From contig NC_087066.1 of the NCBI RefSeq assembly GCF_963678635.1, positions 5,919,954 through 5,983,953 on the forward strand: 64,000 nt of DNA, given 5' to 3'. The notes beneath the pieces are model-generated. The model was not told the DNA's origin. It made no database searches and saw nothing but the letters and a program-made list of their open reading frames with translations. The DNA is from Symsagittifera roscoffensis (lineage: Eukaryota; Xenacoelomorpha; Acoela; Convolutidae). The translations under genes were made by a program, and so were the position numbers. Positions 10,807 through 23,357 of this stretch are shown piece after piece; within the stretch, counting starts at the first letter, position 1; every line of letters starts with the position of its first letter.

Positions 10807-13800
10807 TTAAATCTGAGCAGTCATAGCTCGTGCTTGATTCTGATTGGCTAGTTTCAATTTGTCGTGCAACTTCTCAATTTCTTCGTCGGGTGAGCTTTTC
10901 GTTGACTCGTTTTCCGAGTCCTCGTCGTCGACATCTTCGTTATCGTCTTCGGTTTTCAGAGCTTCCTGTGCTTCCAGACTTTTCCGGTGCATTCCGAGGA
11001 GCCACGGGGCGACGGAGTTCTTGACGTCTTCTTGGTCCAGTTTCCCGGCACTGTCCAGTATGGCCTCTGGGAGGGGCAGGGAGTGTCGGACCATGGCGCC
11101 ATAGAGGCCATACTCGGCCATGATGCTGGCACGCCCCCATGTCTTTTCCTTCTTTCGCCATTTGGCTCGTCGGTTTTGGAACCACACCTAGAAGCAAAAA
11201 TCAGTCAATTAATTTTTAAGCGATGAATTACTTGAATAAGCACATTATTCATAAGCAATTATTTCACTCAAACCCAAGAGTATCAGTCAAAATATATATA
11301 AAATTATTCTTCATCAAATCGCCAAACCTTTTGATTAAGTCAATTTTGACCAAAAAAATTTTAACTTCGAAACAGTTTGACTCTAAAGTCCTTTTTTAGC
11401 TGATTGTTTCTTCTTTCTTTTTGTGATTTCTCTGCTTTGGTATTCTTTCGAGTGGTTGCTTTTCCTCCTTGTAAGAAAAGAGGCTTTTATTTCTTTTTTT
11501 CTTCAATTTGTTTGATTTTTTTGTCTGTTTGTCATTTTTGAGGAAATCGTTATATGATAACTCAAGTAACATATCTATTACAGGTATTTATTGGTTTCTA
11601 ATTAGTCGTTTTTCACAGTTGAGAAAAAAATGAATAATAGCATCACTTGTGAGCTTAATTGCTATTCAGCTTAATTAGTCTTCACGCATTTTCAGAAGTG
11701 CTATTCAATTGTCTGCTAAGTGATCGTTAGCTGATTTGAATTTCATACTTGAAAAAGATCTGTTCATTTGGAATTAAAACGTGAAACAATTATGAGCTAA
11801 AATGAACAAAAAAAAAGAAGGAAAATAACGTAAAAAGTGAGAAAAAGCTCTTGAAATTAACGGAACCTAGATAAGCGAATTGCCTGTTTACTCGATAGGA
11901 AATACACACAATTTTGTGCTTGTTTTCCGCTAATTTATTAAACGCATATTGGGAAAATTATTTATTAAATAAATAAAAGAAAAACAAGCCAATCATTCAA
12001 ATTTGAAGTGGTAACACTTACACCTGGTTTAATTAGAGAAAAACAAAAAAGAAGGCAAAAAATGTTGAACCAAGAAAATTGGTTACCAATTGACAATTAA
12101 TGACTTCGACATTTTTGTCAACAATCAATGTAATCGAATTTATAATAGCTGATATGGGCTACTAATTGAATGATACTGTGGTCTAACAAAACCTTAATTG
12201 ACAAAGAAATGAAATTAATAAGAAAAAATTAGGTTTTAAGTGAGGTGTCCTTAATTCAAATCGGAATTTTTTTACTTGAAGTTTTTTTATCAGTATCAAT
12301 TAAAACTGAAGTATTTTTTGAAAAAACGCAAACCAAAAAAAAATCATTTTTTGTAAAACAGCTATGGCACAAAATTCTTCGATCGCATTTTGTTTCGAAT
12401 ATTTTTTTTCGTTCAAAGGTTTGTCGTCGAGAGAACAAATTGAAAAAAACTATATTGTTATTTTCAAAAGATTTTTAAACAGTTGAGAAGACTGCAAAAA
12501 AACGATTGCTCCTATAGCCAAACTAGTACGACGTTTTTCAGCATTGCATCTGAAAACATTTTCTACTTTGTTTTCAATCTGTTTTTTAATTGATAATAAG
12601 TAACTGCAAGTTTTTTACTTTGTTTTCAATCAGTTTTTTAATTGATAATAAGTATTGTGGGGGTGTGTTATAATATAATGTGGATAAATTGTTTGAATGC
12701 TGTATATCAAAACAACGAGTTACTTTAATAGTGTAAGTTTTTTCTATTGTTTATATTTCTGACCAAGTATGAGTTTGGAGCAGGGTAGTGTGTATTGTTT
12801 ACCTGTATTCTGTCCTCCGGGAGGTCTGTCTTGAGGGAGAGCATCTCTCTGGCATACACATCCGGGTAGTGTGCATCTCCGAATGCTTTTTCCAGCTCCT
12901 CTATCTGGTACGAAGTGAAGATGGTCCTACAACATAAGAAAGATAAACACTCATAATGTAAATTATAAACAAATTGGTCCCTACTTGATAAACAGTTTAT
13001 TAACATAACATGATATGTTGAAAAAATAAATAAATCTTAAAACAATAAAAATAATTTATTCGTTTCCAAGAAAGGAACAGACTCGATTATTATTTACACA
13101 ACTCATATCAATACAAAAACCTATCTAGGAGAAACGTCAAAAAGGCCAGTTAGCTGCGTATCTAGTGGGGACTTAAAACAATCAAGAAGTAGAAAAAGTT
13201 TAAATGATAGAAAATCATGAAAAAATCAATTTTTGCTGTTGTGGCCATATCATCTCGTATTTTTATCAGTATGTTGTTTTCAAACTCTTTCACCCATATA
13301 ATGTTTTGAAGTCACTTGATTTTTTTTATTTTCAAGGAAAAAAACACGAGAAAAATAAAACGAGGAATAATGAAGTGAACATTTTTTCACTTGAGTTGTA
13401 GAAAATTTTCTTTAAATTTAAATTTAAGCATTAACACTACATCATTATATACAATATTTACACTTTTCATGTCTTTTTTTGGCTTTTGAATGAAGTATTT
13501 TTTTTACCTGTGTCGCCTTCGCTTCTTTTTCTTCTTGCCCAGCAGAGACAGGGGTCCCCCTCCATTCATTCCCTGACCCCCCATCATACTACCAGCCAGG
13601 AGGGAACTCGCACTGGGGTAACATCCACCCCCATTTGAGTTCACCCCTCCCCCCATCACTAGAGACTCAAAGGTCATTCCGCCCGCGGCTGCTGCTGCAT
13701 TGGATGAAGATATCACGTGCTGAAGGGCGTCTTTGTTGACCTGGGCTAAACTAGTGAGCTGGTTTTGGGCATTGCTAGTCTGAATATTGTTGATGTTTAC

Positions 13801-14644
13801 GTTTCCGTTGTTGGAAGATGAGGGGGTTGATGAGTTGTTGAGGGGGGCTGTGGCTGAATTGAGACTGGTAGGGTTGTTGTTGTGAGGGGGGAGGGGCGGT
13901 AGAGTGGGTGGGGCGAACAGATTAATAGGGTGGGTGGGGGAGTCGGAAAGACTGCTGGAGAGAGATGGAACTGAAATAAAAAATGCAAAAATAAGTTTCA
14001 GTTCAAGATTTTGAAACTTAATTTTATATACACTCACTCACTACATGAGAAACTAAAATCGCTACAAAATGCAAGAAAAACTAAAAACTTTCAAATGAGG
14101 AAGCAAAAATCTGCGTTCCTGCGTGGAATTGCTTATATGATCTTACTTCGACTAACTAATTTCACTAAATGAGATTCATGATTTGAAAGGATTTAAATTG
14201 AGCGACCAAAAAATTGTGTTCTTCATAAACCGATTTTGTTCAAAAAACTTGAAGCAATCTATTGTTCAACTTACATGGTTGGTGTGCAGCGCCTGATGAG
14301 AAGATCTGGAACGGGGTTGCTTTTCCATACAACCCACCCGAGAAGTACTGCGAAGCATTCTGGGGAATCCTATTGGCTGCCGAGAGGTACCCGCCCGAGT
14401 TGGCGAACGTCTGCGAGTTGAACGAGTCGAACAGCTGCTGTTCGGCAGATTGGCTCGTCGGTTGATGGCACGACTGGGTGTAGTTGTTCACGGAGCCCAA
14501 TTGGTGGGCTACTCGTTGCTGTTGTTGGACTAGGAGGTTCTGAGTAGCCGAATTGTCTAAGCCTAGAAGCTCGTTTATGCCGAAGTGGGTTCGTTGCAGA
14601 GTTTGCTGCAACGAGTTTGTCAAGTTAAGCTGACTGCTTAACAT
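10807..14644 (-). CDS. Vsx: Visual system homeobox (Vsx/Chx10-type) transcription factor
   Basis: Four coding exons on the - strand: 14275-14644, 13508-13970, 12803-12926 and 10807-11187. All have GT/AG borders and phases 1, 2 and 0, giving 445 codons. The start ATG (14644) was chosen because the exon opens with an octapeptide-like motif, FGINELLGL, about 20 residues in, as in Vsx proteins. Residues ~124-270 are a low-complexity Ser/Asn/Gly/Pro linker, followed by a basic run, [10 protein letters not shown]. The homeodomain spans ~274-333 with [15 protein letters not shown] (Gln at position 50, paired-like class); introns cut it after positions 5 and 46. The CVC domain follows at ~335-390, with [20 protein letters not shown] and [15 protein letters not shown], which is diagnostic of Vsx. 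The tail is acidic. The protein acts in the nucleus, binding TAAT-type sites in photoreceptor, interneuron and brain precursors in other animals. The identification is firm; which paralogue is not resolved. Confidence 0.95.
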
Positions 14645-14882
14645 TTTAAAGCAACTGTTTTTTTCTCAATTTTACAAATTGATGGAGTTTTCTTAAATCA
14701 ATTTGTTAATTATGAACCGATATTTGGGTTATTTCAAAATCTGATATATTTTCAAGAAATTTTGAGATTTTTCCAGAAGTTTGCAAAAAATTGGACTTTT
14801 CAGGAAACAATTGTTAGCGCCTTTTCAGGAAGCTAGGAAATGTCAATTGATGAACAGGAAAAGAGATAATAGCATCATCAAA

Positions 14883-14970
14883 TTACCTGTGGCAATCAAC
14901 CAATGGGGATCGAGCAGTCTACTTCTTCGTTTGAATTTGATTGGTTGATGTGGCTGCGCATCTTTATACA
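14883..14970 (-). promoter_or_regulatory. Candidate Vsx promoter or 5' UTR exon region
   Basis: An inverted pair of CCAAT boxes (ATCAACCAAT near 14887-14896 and its complement near 14939-14948) sits about 250 bp upstream of the Vsx ATG. A TATAAA on the - strand lies near 14961-14966, and a splice-donor-like CAG/GTAATT lies at about 14886. The arrangement could be a promoter with a short leader exon. The distances are not a classical TATA-CCAAT order, so this is a weak inference. Confidence 0.25.
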
Positions 14971-15883
14971 CTTTAGTCGATACCTTTAATTCGGTTCAAT
15001 AGATACAAGATTTCTTATTTATTACACCTTTTGAGAGCGATTAATCTAATCGATCACTTTAAAGACTTAAATACTTTTAAATAGACCCCCAAATGAGAAA
15101 ATTATACCGCTGAGCTGTTAATGAAAGATGGTCCATTAATTATAACCAAGCTAACTCACAATATTCACCAAGCACTATTAGTATTTAGTTAAAAGGTGTT
15201 ACGTAACACTGAGAGTAGAATGCACTATGATTACATAATGAGTGAGTAATACCTGTCTTGGAGGTGGGCTTCCAGCTCGGTGTGTTGTGACAATTGGCTA
15301 ATTTGAAGCTCCATTCCGCTGGTTCGCTTCACGGAGTGTCTAAGATGTTTTCACGTGTCTAAGATCTGTTTAGTCTTTAGCTGATGCTGCTTGATACTAG
15401 TTTGCATATGTTAGTCTACTTTGCTTGTCGGAAGGAAAGTTCTTAGAAACTCTTTTGGGGATAAACCACAACTGAAGTTCTGAAGTTCCGCTTTAGCCGA
15501 TAAAAACATTTTGTACGCTACCAATTTTAATCCGAAAGTATGAATGATCACACCTGACTTCCACTGATCTCTAAAGAAACAACAAATTTTCATAATTTTT
15601 TTTGCCAAAATAATTAGACTGAGATCCAAAATAAGCTGTGATTGAATGCATTGGTCATTTGGACACGTCATCACTTGGAAGACGTTCTTTTAACGACTAA
15701 GAAACCGATAACGTTTTTCTTTTCAGGTAAACGGACCAATTTAAGCGGTGTTCAGCTCTTTAATGGAGAGAGAATCGCTTTTAAAAATAAAACTAAGCGC
15801 TTCACTTCACGCAAGCAATGAAAACGGCGAGGACATTTAGATCTTAAATAGCCCAAATCTTCAGAATTCATTAGTATGAATCT
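14971..15883. other. Upstream region of Vsx, no gene seen
   Basis: It holds a second donor-like site on the - strand (CAAGACAG/GTATTA near 15254) that could end an alternative leader exon, and a - frame at 15674-15411 (87 codons) that I do not recognise and that may belong to the adjacent integrase relic. Confidence 0.35.
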
Positions 15884-16117
15884 TCATGAGTCATTCACCC
15901 AACAATCATAAATATCATTTATAACTTGATCATAAAATTCAAGTGGTCTAGCAGCGCAACCTGTAATGCAGACACTTAAAAAAATCCAGACCGTCTTTAC
16001 TAAGCTCACTTTTGACTGTTGTCCTCCGCTATAACTCGTAATTTCCTCGACAGTGGCAGGCATCAAAATTTTTAATGGTCGAAGTTTTTCTACAATCTTT
16101 CTACATTTTTCTGGCAA
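15884..16117 (-). pseudogene. BEL/Pao-like integrase fragment
   Basis: A 77-codon - frame with CRKIVEKLRPLKILMPATVE followed by KTVWIFLSVCITGCAARPLE. The spacing of a K-V-W-I-x-L-x-V-C block and an A-x-x-L-E block behind an M-P-A motif matches the segment around the first beta-strands of BEL/Pao integrases, where the usual text is close to VTRAVHLE. It stops about 20 residues later. The flank upstream is replaced by a hAT-type MITE, so only a fragment survives. Confidence 0.4.
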
Positions 16118-16153
16118 TCATTTAGTAATGAGTGAGTTTTCCAGGATTCACGT

Positions 16154-16382
16154 CAGGGGCGGATCTAGGATTTTCTCGAGGGGGGAGGGGGCGGATTTTC
16201 AAAAACAATTTGAAAATTTTGTCGACCTTTTTTTAGGTCGACCAAATTAATTTTCCGAGCTCTCCTAAAGAACTACAACGACCCTGTTTTGGCCGAAATT
16301 TTGAAACTTCTGCACCACAGGCGAAATTTTGAAAAAAAACAGGCCAAAAAAGGGTCGGCAGGGGGTCGAATCCCTGAGGGGA
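16154..16382 (+). mobile_element. hAT-type MITE (family H), 3'-truncated copy
   Basis: Begins CAGGGGCGGATCTAGG, the terminal inverted repeat of family H, and follows the family body: the G-run, GTCGACC...GGTCGACC, and GAGCTCTCC. The right end with its inverted repeat is missing after about 16382, where a small hairpin sequence (16384-16415) begins. Confidence 0.7.
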
Positions 16383-17995
16383 AATTCTGGAAAAACGTCC
16401 GGGATTTTCCAGAATTTTGGTCTTTTATAAAATACACTTTTTTCATTGTCAGAAGAAATTGCCAATTTAGAGCTTTTCCAAGCACGGTGAAATTAAATTA
16501 AACCACAACTTAGCCAATCCATCCTTTCACACAAAGTGCGGTGCAGAATTGATTGCCTGATGTGTAAAAATTCAATGGCCAAAAATCAGAGCCCAAATTC
16601 TCACGAAAATAGCCGCGGGTCTATTTATGCAAATGGCGGCATCACGTGAAGCCCTGTTTAGTAAAAATAAAAAGTACTAACTTCTCTTTATTCTAAACTA
16701 TAGGGGGCTAAAAATGCATTCTAGAAGTGGGAATTCAGAGTTAAAGGGTTGAAGTAATAGTGGGAGGGGGTTACTTAAAGGGGTTAGGGGGGGGTGTAAT
16801 TAGGTTAGTTGATTAGCATTTATCTCCATTGAGATAGGTGTTTAACTGGTAACAAAGTGGTAATTGGGAATGTTCTAAATTGAATTTGAGATTGGCTTCT
16901 TCTTTTACACTTGAGAATAGAGAGCGCGCTTCAAATTGGGAAAGGGCTAACTAGCATTCATTCTTTTCACGCCAGAAGGCCCCCACTCTCTCAAGAGCCC
17001 AAATTAGCACCCTCTTCTCAACCTCCTCTTTCTACAAACAAACCCATTACACTCAAGTTATGCACTTAAGAACCCAACTTATGCTTCTCCAAATCCAAGC
17101 TCAAGTTCACCTTCATAATCCAAATCGTCTCCTATCGAAATCATGGAAATGCAAGTTATGCATGAGTTATGAAAATACGAGAAATACTGTTTTTTGTTCT
17201 ATCAGAGAGAGCATAAAATATGTATCAAGAAACCAAGTTCACAGAGAACTAAACTGTTTGTCCTCTGACACAGAACACCCTTCAGTTTTTTTCTTATATG
17301 AAAATCATCGAAATCTTAAGTTTTGTTTGTATGAAAACTTTGTTTTCTGAAAATTTTCTAAAATTGTAACATGTGACATCTCCAGGAAAGAACTTAAACA
17401 AGAATTATTATACTTTTAGTGAAGGCGCTAGTTTGAATCAAATGAAAACAGATTTATTCAGACACCTTAACTTATTTTTCCGTAACTAGCTCAAAATCTA
17501 GAAGAGAAAAATATTTAACGAGGCCACACTTATTCCAAAAATGTGGCCCGTTAAAAAACAAAGCAAACGCTTGATTTGATCAATAATTCAAAAGTTGTAC
17601 TTGTTGAACTTGACCAAGAGAAAAATACCCAAATAATCAAAATTGGTCTAATTTTTATGGGAATTAAGTCCGAACTTGTAAAAAGATAACAAATGTATAG
17701 CCATTGAAGCAGTAGTAAAACAAGGTGTCATTTCAAGATAAATTAAATGCGTCTCTTTATTCTATACAGTAGTCCCACCCACAATAAATGCCCACGGGGA
17801 AGTCAAGTTAGTGTGTGAACAAAAGGGGGAAATTAAATTTGGGTGACTGAAAAATGAACATCCAACTCACAAATCTCAGCCAGTTAATTATCCAAATCAA
17901 ATAAATTTGGATCATTTGAGTTTGTTCTCTGAAAATATATGATTTTGAATCTAAGTGATCAACCATTACAAGGAAAATGTCAACCATTAAGATGA
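16383..17995. other. Intergenic stretch, possible regulatory DNA
   Basis: No gene seen. 16384-16415 is a perfect 11-bp stem (ATTCTGGAAAA and its complement). The part 16540-17060 is less AT-rich than its surroundings and has several TAAT/ATTA homeodomain-type cores. It is a candidate for regulatory DNA of Vsx on composition alone. Confidence 0.3.
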
Positions 17996-18066
17996 GCAAG
18001 ACTGCTCGTATCAAGGCGACGCGTTGAATGTTCCGTCTGCCCTTTAGCGTATATGCACAGGTGTTC
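17996..18066 (+). repeat. Repeat family R1, left-end fragment
   Basis: Shares AAGACTGCTCGTATCA and TTGAATGTTCCG with the left ends of the full R1 copies at 19029, 23358 and 59875. The body that follows is not alignable by eye. Confidence 0.55.
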
Positions 18067-19028
18067 GGTTTAAAAAATCGGATTCCAAATTTTCATGAGA
18101 TATTTTGACTCTATTCCGAACTAGTTGAATAGATAAACGGAGGCTTCCGGTGTATTTTTGTCGCGCAAAATCAAGTTCCACGTAGCCTTGTCGTACCAGT
18201 TTGAGTGAGATACCATATTGAAGACTTGTTTATTCAATCGATAGGAATATATGAAACTGAACTAAAAACATATATCAATTTTTGATAAAGCTGTTCTGTA
18301 AGCTTTTGTGTTCAAAATTAGCTGTTAGTGACATCTTTAGTTAAACGCCTCTCCCACGTTGAATAATATTTTGAAAATCAGAAAAATAATTTGATATATC
18401 TTTGTTTGTTTTTTTTTAAAGAAAAAAACAAAGGAGACTAAATATTTGAGTCTCAATTAACCTTTTTAAGATCTACTCATCTACTTCATGGCCAACCAGT
18501 AGGTCAAGCTGTATAGGAATTTCTGCATTAAAAAATTTAAAAAAAAACATTGAAAGAGATTAGTAGTTTTTCTAATGCGTTATGTAATGAGAAGAACTAG
18601 AAAAAACATAGAGCGTTATTAAATCCGACTTAAATGACAACGATTCTCTTAGAAAAAATAATAACAAAACAATATACATTTATTTTCTAAACTTAGAAAA
18701 TATATTTTTTGCAAGTTAATTTGAGTTCTTTCTTATCCAAATGTATTGCAAGAAAAGCGCTAAATGAAGCTTCGAAAACTAAATTTTCTGTAGTTACACC
18801 AAATTTTGCATAACTTAGGCAAAAGCTTCTCTAATATTGCACCTCTTCAATCGCTTTACCTGCCAGTTAATAGAAATAACACCCAAAATTTCAAACCGGT
18901 TTTTCTCGATACTAGTTGTAACAAAAACTTAAAATTGAAAGTTTTTCAAGCTGTGAGTAGTTAGTTTTTTGATTTATAGACCACAATTTTGTGTCTCAAT
19001 TAACCACAGTAAAAATTTACGGCAAAAA
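18067..19028. other. AT-rich stretch, nothing recognised
   Basis: Repeat-like AT-rich sequence without open frames of interest. TGAGTCTCAATTAACC (18448) and TGTGTCTCAATTAACC (18991) are related short repeats. Confidence 0.4.
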
Positions 19029-19570
19029 TAACAAGACTGCTCGAATCAGGACGAAGCCCTGAATGTTACGACTGCATTTTAAGGTTTATGGACCAGTAAT
19101 AACATTAAAAAATTAAATGAAATAGAACAAAATAAAAAAAAATTTTCTAAAGTTTGAATTTTTTTAATGAAAATCATCCACCCCACACGCCATATAAAGC
19201 ACAAAAGATAAATATTGCTCCTTGTAACAAATCAACTATGGCAACTAAGCTTCTTTTGACCAATTTGGAAAAATTTCTAAGACGGATTAACACTCCGCTT
19301 ACGCGTTAATAGCGCGAAATATATCGCGCGCTAATTGTCCCAAATTGGCCGAAATGACAATCTTTAAACCCCCGTAACTTCATAGGTGACATATATATGA
19401 TCACAGGTGAAATATCTTTTCAAATTTGAGCTCAGAACAACAACACTTTTTGAATGATAAAAAATAATTTCCTTAAAAATGGCTATTTAAAAATTCGAAG
19501 TTTGTCTGAAGAAAAAAACCACCCCGAGCACAAATATTCCGTTACTTTCGTATCAAAAGTCGGAACAAAA
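19029..19570 (+). repeat. Repeat family R1, near-full copy
   Basis: Starts ACAAGACTGCTCG and ends at AAAGTCGGAACA. It carries the family's internal block with CGCTTACGCGTTAATAGCG and a GCGCGA...TCGCGCG palindrome around 19310-19335, and the right-end block CCCCGAGCACAAATATTCCG. No ORF is present. It is non-coding, about 540 bp. Confidence 0.8.
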
Positions 19571-22500
19571 ACTTCATTAGAAAATAATTTCCTCACACCA
19601 AGTGTCTAGAAAAATGACCCCTCAAAAATCATAAAGAATTAGAAAACTAACATAAAACATGAAAAATTCTTGAGTTATTTAGAGTCTTTTAGACTGATAT
19701 TATCACAACTTTCTTGAAACTTTCAAATCAATTATAAAAAGCTATTTGAACTAAAACTCGAAAAATATTCAAAGCTAATAGTTTGAAAACAGAGAAACTT
19801 GTGGGTAATTATCAAAGATTTATGTAAAACTAATATCCGTCGCTAAAATAATTTTACATTTGCGACCTCAAAATGATATAAAAACGCGGTAAAAAAATAC
19901 CAAATTTGAGTTTTCTGGATAAGAATCTGACTCAAGCTTCAAAAAAGCATGAATCTTTAATGCAAAGTAATAAGAAAGTGATCTGAATGCTTACCATTTC
20001 CAAAGTTGATTATCATTTAGGAATCTCCGATCAACCGTACAGTCCGCCTCCCACCAAAATCGATTTTTTTATCCCCCTAAATCGATTTGGGGGAGGGGGA
20101 TTTTGAAGGCAAAATTAATTGATCTTATTAGTCAAAAATCAATCGATACTAAATTACGATGAATCTACTACGTTATTGACCGGATAAAATAGTTTTTCGG
20201 TATAGGAAAAATCTCCAGCATTATATTCAGCGCGCTTGTTTCAATGAAAGTTTTATGCGGAATTAATTTTTAAAATTATACCACGCTAGAGGAGTTCTTT
20301 AACGGTAGGTCACTTAGGGGGGAGGAGATTGTACTGTTGATACAGAATTTCTGAATAACTTGATCTTTTAAACAAATCAAAAGTTTTGTTATTTTATTTT
20401 TCTAAATTTAGATTACGATGTGAATTTTATGAAAACAGTCTGGTATTTTCATCAAATAATTGTCACTTTAAAAACTGTAATTATGCTAAAAATCAATTTA
20501 AGAATTTTTACGGGCGTAGTTTAATTGTTATAAAATTACCCCAATCAAAAATTTTAAAAATGAATATAAACACAGTGTTTCAAGCAAGATAAATATAAAC
20601 AACAGAAAATTTGAGTGTTTTTTAAAAAAATTTTCAACTTTCAAGTTTAGGAGTTTTATGCTATTGACAATCTTTTATTTAATGCTATTAACCCAGTCAG
20701 CCAAAACTAGGCAAAAGTAATCTATTTATTCCGCAGGCTAAAATAAAAAACTGGAATCTACCATCAAAACTAGTCATTTACGTTTTTTAGAATTTGGAGA
20801 CCGTAATTTGCTTCTCCTTGGCAATTTAGTTTGAACTGAACTTAAACAAAATCAAAGGTCAAACCGCAAAAAAAAAACAGTTAAGCGTGAGCAATTTTGA
20901 GGACTTTTTCAAAAAAACCAACACGACCGGCATAATAGTTTTTACTGCGTTCACTGACATTTAAAAATGCATTTTTTTTATAAAAAAAACTTATTTTGCC
21001 AGAACGAGACAGCACAGTTGGACAGTTGTCGTGTCTGGATATTTTATGAATTTATTTAAGTTGAAAACACCGTCTACCTACAACCAACACTATCAATTTT
21101 CAGAGGCCCTGTATCAGACACTACATTTGCAAATTCAACCTTTTTCGGTTAATTGTTGCAAATATTCATTTTTTGCAGATTGTTTGAGTGGTACTTGGAA
21201 TTGTTTTAATTGAAAGTTTCGAAAATCTTTAGTATTTTTTCAAAATATAAAAGCTAAATATGACGACTTTTAGGAGCACTTAAACACTCTAGGGTGCTAA
21301 CAAATAATCGAAGCTTCAAAAAATACCAAAAAATAACGAACTGTTTTTTTCTTAACGGCAAACGACACTTTACATTTCAATCATCTGACGTTCATTGCTG
21401 TGTTACAGTTCACAAGAGACTAGTAGACAGAATTGAAGTCTAGCCGAAACAAAGATTTGTTGACATTTCATCGCGAAAGACATTTCATCGATGAAATTTC
21501 ATGATTACTATTTTGAATATTGATACCAAAATGGTACCAGTAGCTTTGCCCATGTCACATTCATTATTACTAACCATTTGGCATAAGTGGGGAACTTCGT
21601 ATAACAGTTCAAATTTCGTATGTTAAAGCGTTGTGGTTTAGTTCGTTATAGGGTGAATATTTGTTACTTGGTCTTCAGGGGGGACTTTCAAAAAAATTAT
21701 CCAACTTTTTTTGAACGCTTCAAGATTTATTAATTGATAATGAATCTGCTAAGTCAGCAGTCGGTTTGTATTTTGTTTATACAATGCTTTTTTATATATG
21801 TCTAATATCTTTTGATTTAACCAGGAAAAAGTCATTAAAAATTTCAATAAGGGAAAATTATTTTTATCGGCTGATTTAGAACAACAGAAAAACTAAGAGG
21901 CACTCCAAAATAGAGCTAGTTGAAAGAAATCAAGTAAAATCAAAACAATCATTTCAAGTCACTTCAATGGGGCTCAATTGCAAATCAGCGAGAACGATTT
22001 TGTTAATAATTCACTTTGATAATTTCAATTCTCTTCCTCCTTAAAGTTAGATTTAGTTTGTGAACTATGTTCAGGTTTGCTTTCATATTATCAGATTAAT
22101 GATCTCTAAATCTATTTTCGAGTGAACCGTTTAGGTCATGTCATTAGAAATGGAAAAATATAAGAATTTCAATTTTTTCTACGAGTACAGCCCAAAATGT
22201 TGTCAAAAATTGAATTGACTCTGAGGAAGAAACATTTTTTGCGACAAGGCACGCAAATTTGCACGAATGATGTTGGATGTAACTTAGCTATACGGAACAC
22301 CAATTTTGATGAAGTTGAGTATGCAGTTATGTCAGTCGTTATAGAGAGTTGCGAAAATTTGGAACAGACAGATGTAATCAACAAGAGCAAATGACCTATT
22401 TCAGAAAACTTTTGCGTGCAAAAGCTAACTTTTCATACATAAAATGGGACTCAAGGTCAGTTAAAAATTTAAAGTTTGCATATATCGCAATGCAGGCAAT

Positions 22501-22663
22501 GGACTCTACGGAACGTTCCTTAGAATTCATGGAATGCATGATTGCGCCAATGACTGGCATAACTGCATAATCAACTTTATCAAAATTTGATTGTGAGCCC
22601 CACGCCAATTCAGGGGTAATTTTGATCCAAAAAACTGAAAGGAACAAGACAAGCTTATAAATA
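19571..22663. other. AT-rich intergenic stretch with one inverted repeat
   Basis: No supported gene. Contains the inverted repeat described separately at 22302-22587. The remaining short frames lack motifs. Confidence 0.45.
22302..22587. repeat. Inverted repeat with 39-bp arms
   Basis: 22302-22340 and the complement of 22549-22587 match at 35 of 39 positions by my count (both contain TATGCAGTTATG), separated by about 208 bp. It could be part of a fold-back element; no other hallmark is seen. Confidence 0.6.
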
Positions 22664-23162
22664 TAACAAGACTGCTCGTATCAGGGCGAAGCCTTGAAAG
22701 TTCCGATTGCCTTTTACCGTTTATGGAGCAGTAATAACATAAACAACATAAGAAAATTAAATGAAATAAAACAAAATGAATTTTTTTTCTAAAATTTGAA
22801 ATTGTTTATGGAAATCATCCCCCCACACGCCATATAAAGTACAAAAGGATAGATTTCGCTACTTGTAACAAATCAATTATGGCAAATAAGCTTCGGTAAA
22901 CCAATTTGGAACAATTTTTAAGACTGATTAACTCTCCGCTTACGCGTTAATAGCGCGAAATATATCGAGCGTTAATTGTCCCAAATTAGCCAAAATGGCA
23001 ATCTTTAAACCCCCATAACTTTACAAAAAATGGTCACAGGTGAAATATCCTTTCAAATTTGAGCTCAGGACAACAATACCTTTCGAATGATATAAAAAAA
23101 AAAATTTCGTCAAAAATGGCTAGTTAAAAAGTCGAAATTTGTCTGAAGAAGTCGGAACAATA
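22664..23162 (+). repeat. Repeat family R1, internally deleted copy
   Basis: Starts AACAAGACTGCTCGTATCAG and ends GAAGTCGGAACAA. It lacks the CCCCGAGCACAAATATTCCG block near the right end. It is a direct repeat of the copy at 23358-23920. Confidence 0.82.
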
Positions 23163-23357
23163 ATTAGGCACAATCGCAATCAGCTAGGACTAGCAAAACG
23201 AAATTATCAAAAAAAACTCAGAACACTAAATTATTTCAAAATTTTATCAATGTTTTTGACTTAGTTAGAAAATTTTTCTTTGCCGAGGAAACGCTAAGTG
23301 AAGATTCAAAAATGAGTATTCTTAGGGTAAAAATAAAAGCTTCACCCCTTAAATAAA

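Noticed and set aside
10844-11226. Three + strand and one shifted - strand frames over the last Vsx exon
   Set aside because: Shadows of the homeodomain/CVC exon.
19989-20060. - strand segment reading FWWEADCTVDRRFLNDNQLW before a donor-like site
   Set aside because: Short, with no acceptor or neighbouring exon found, and adjoining a low-complexity C/G-run repeat; not supportable.
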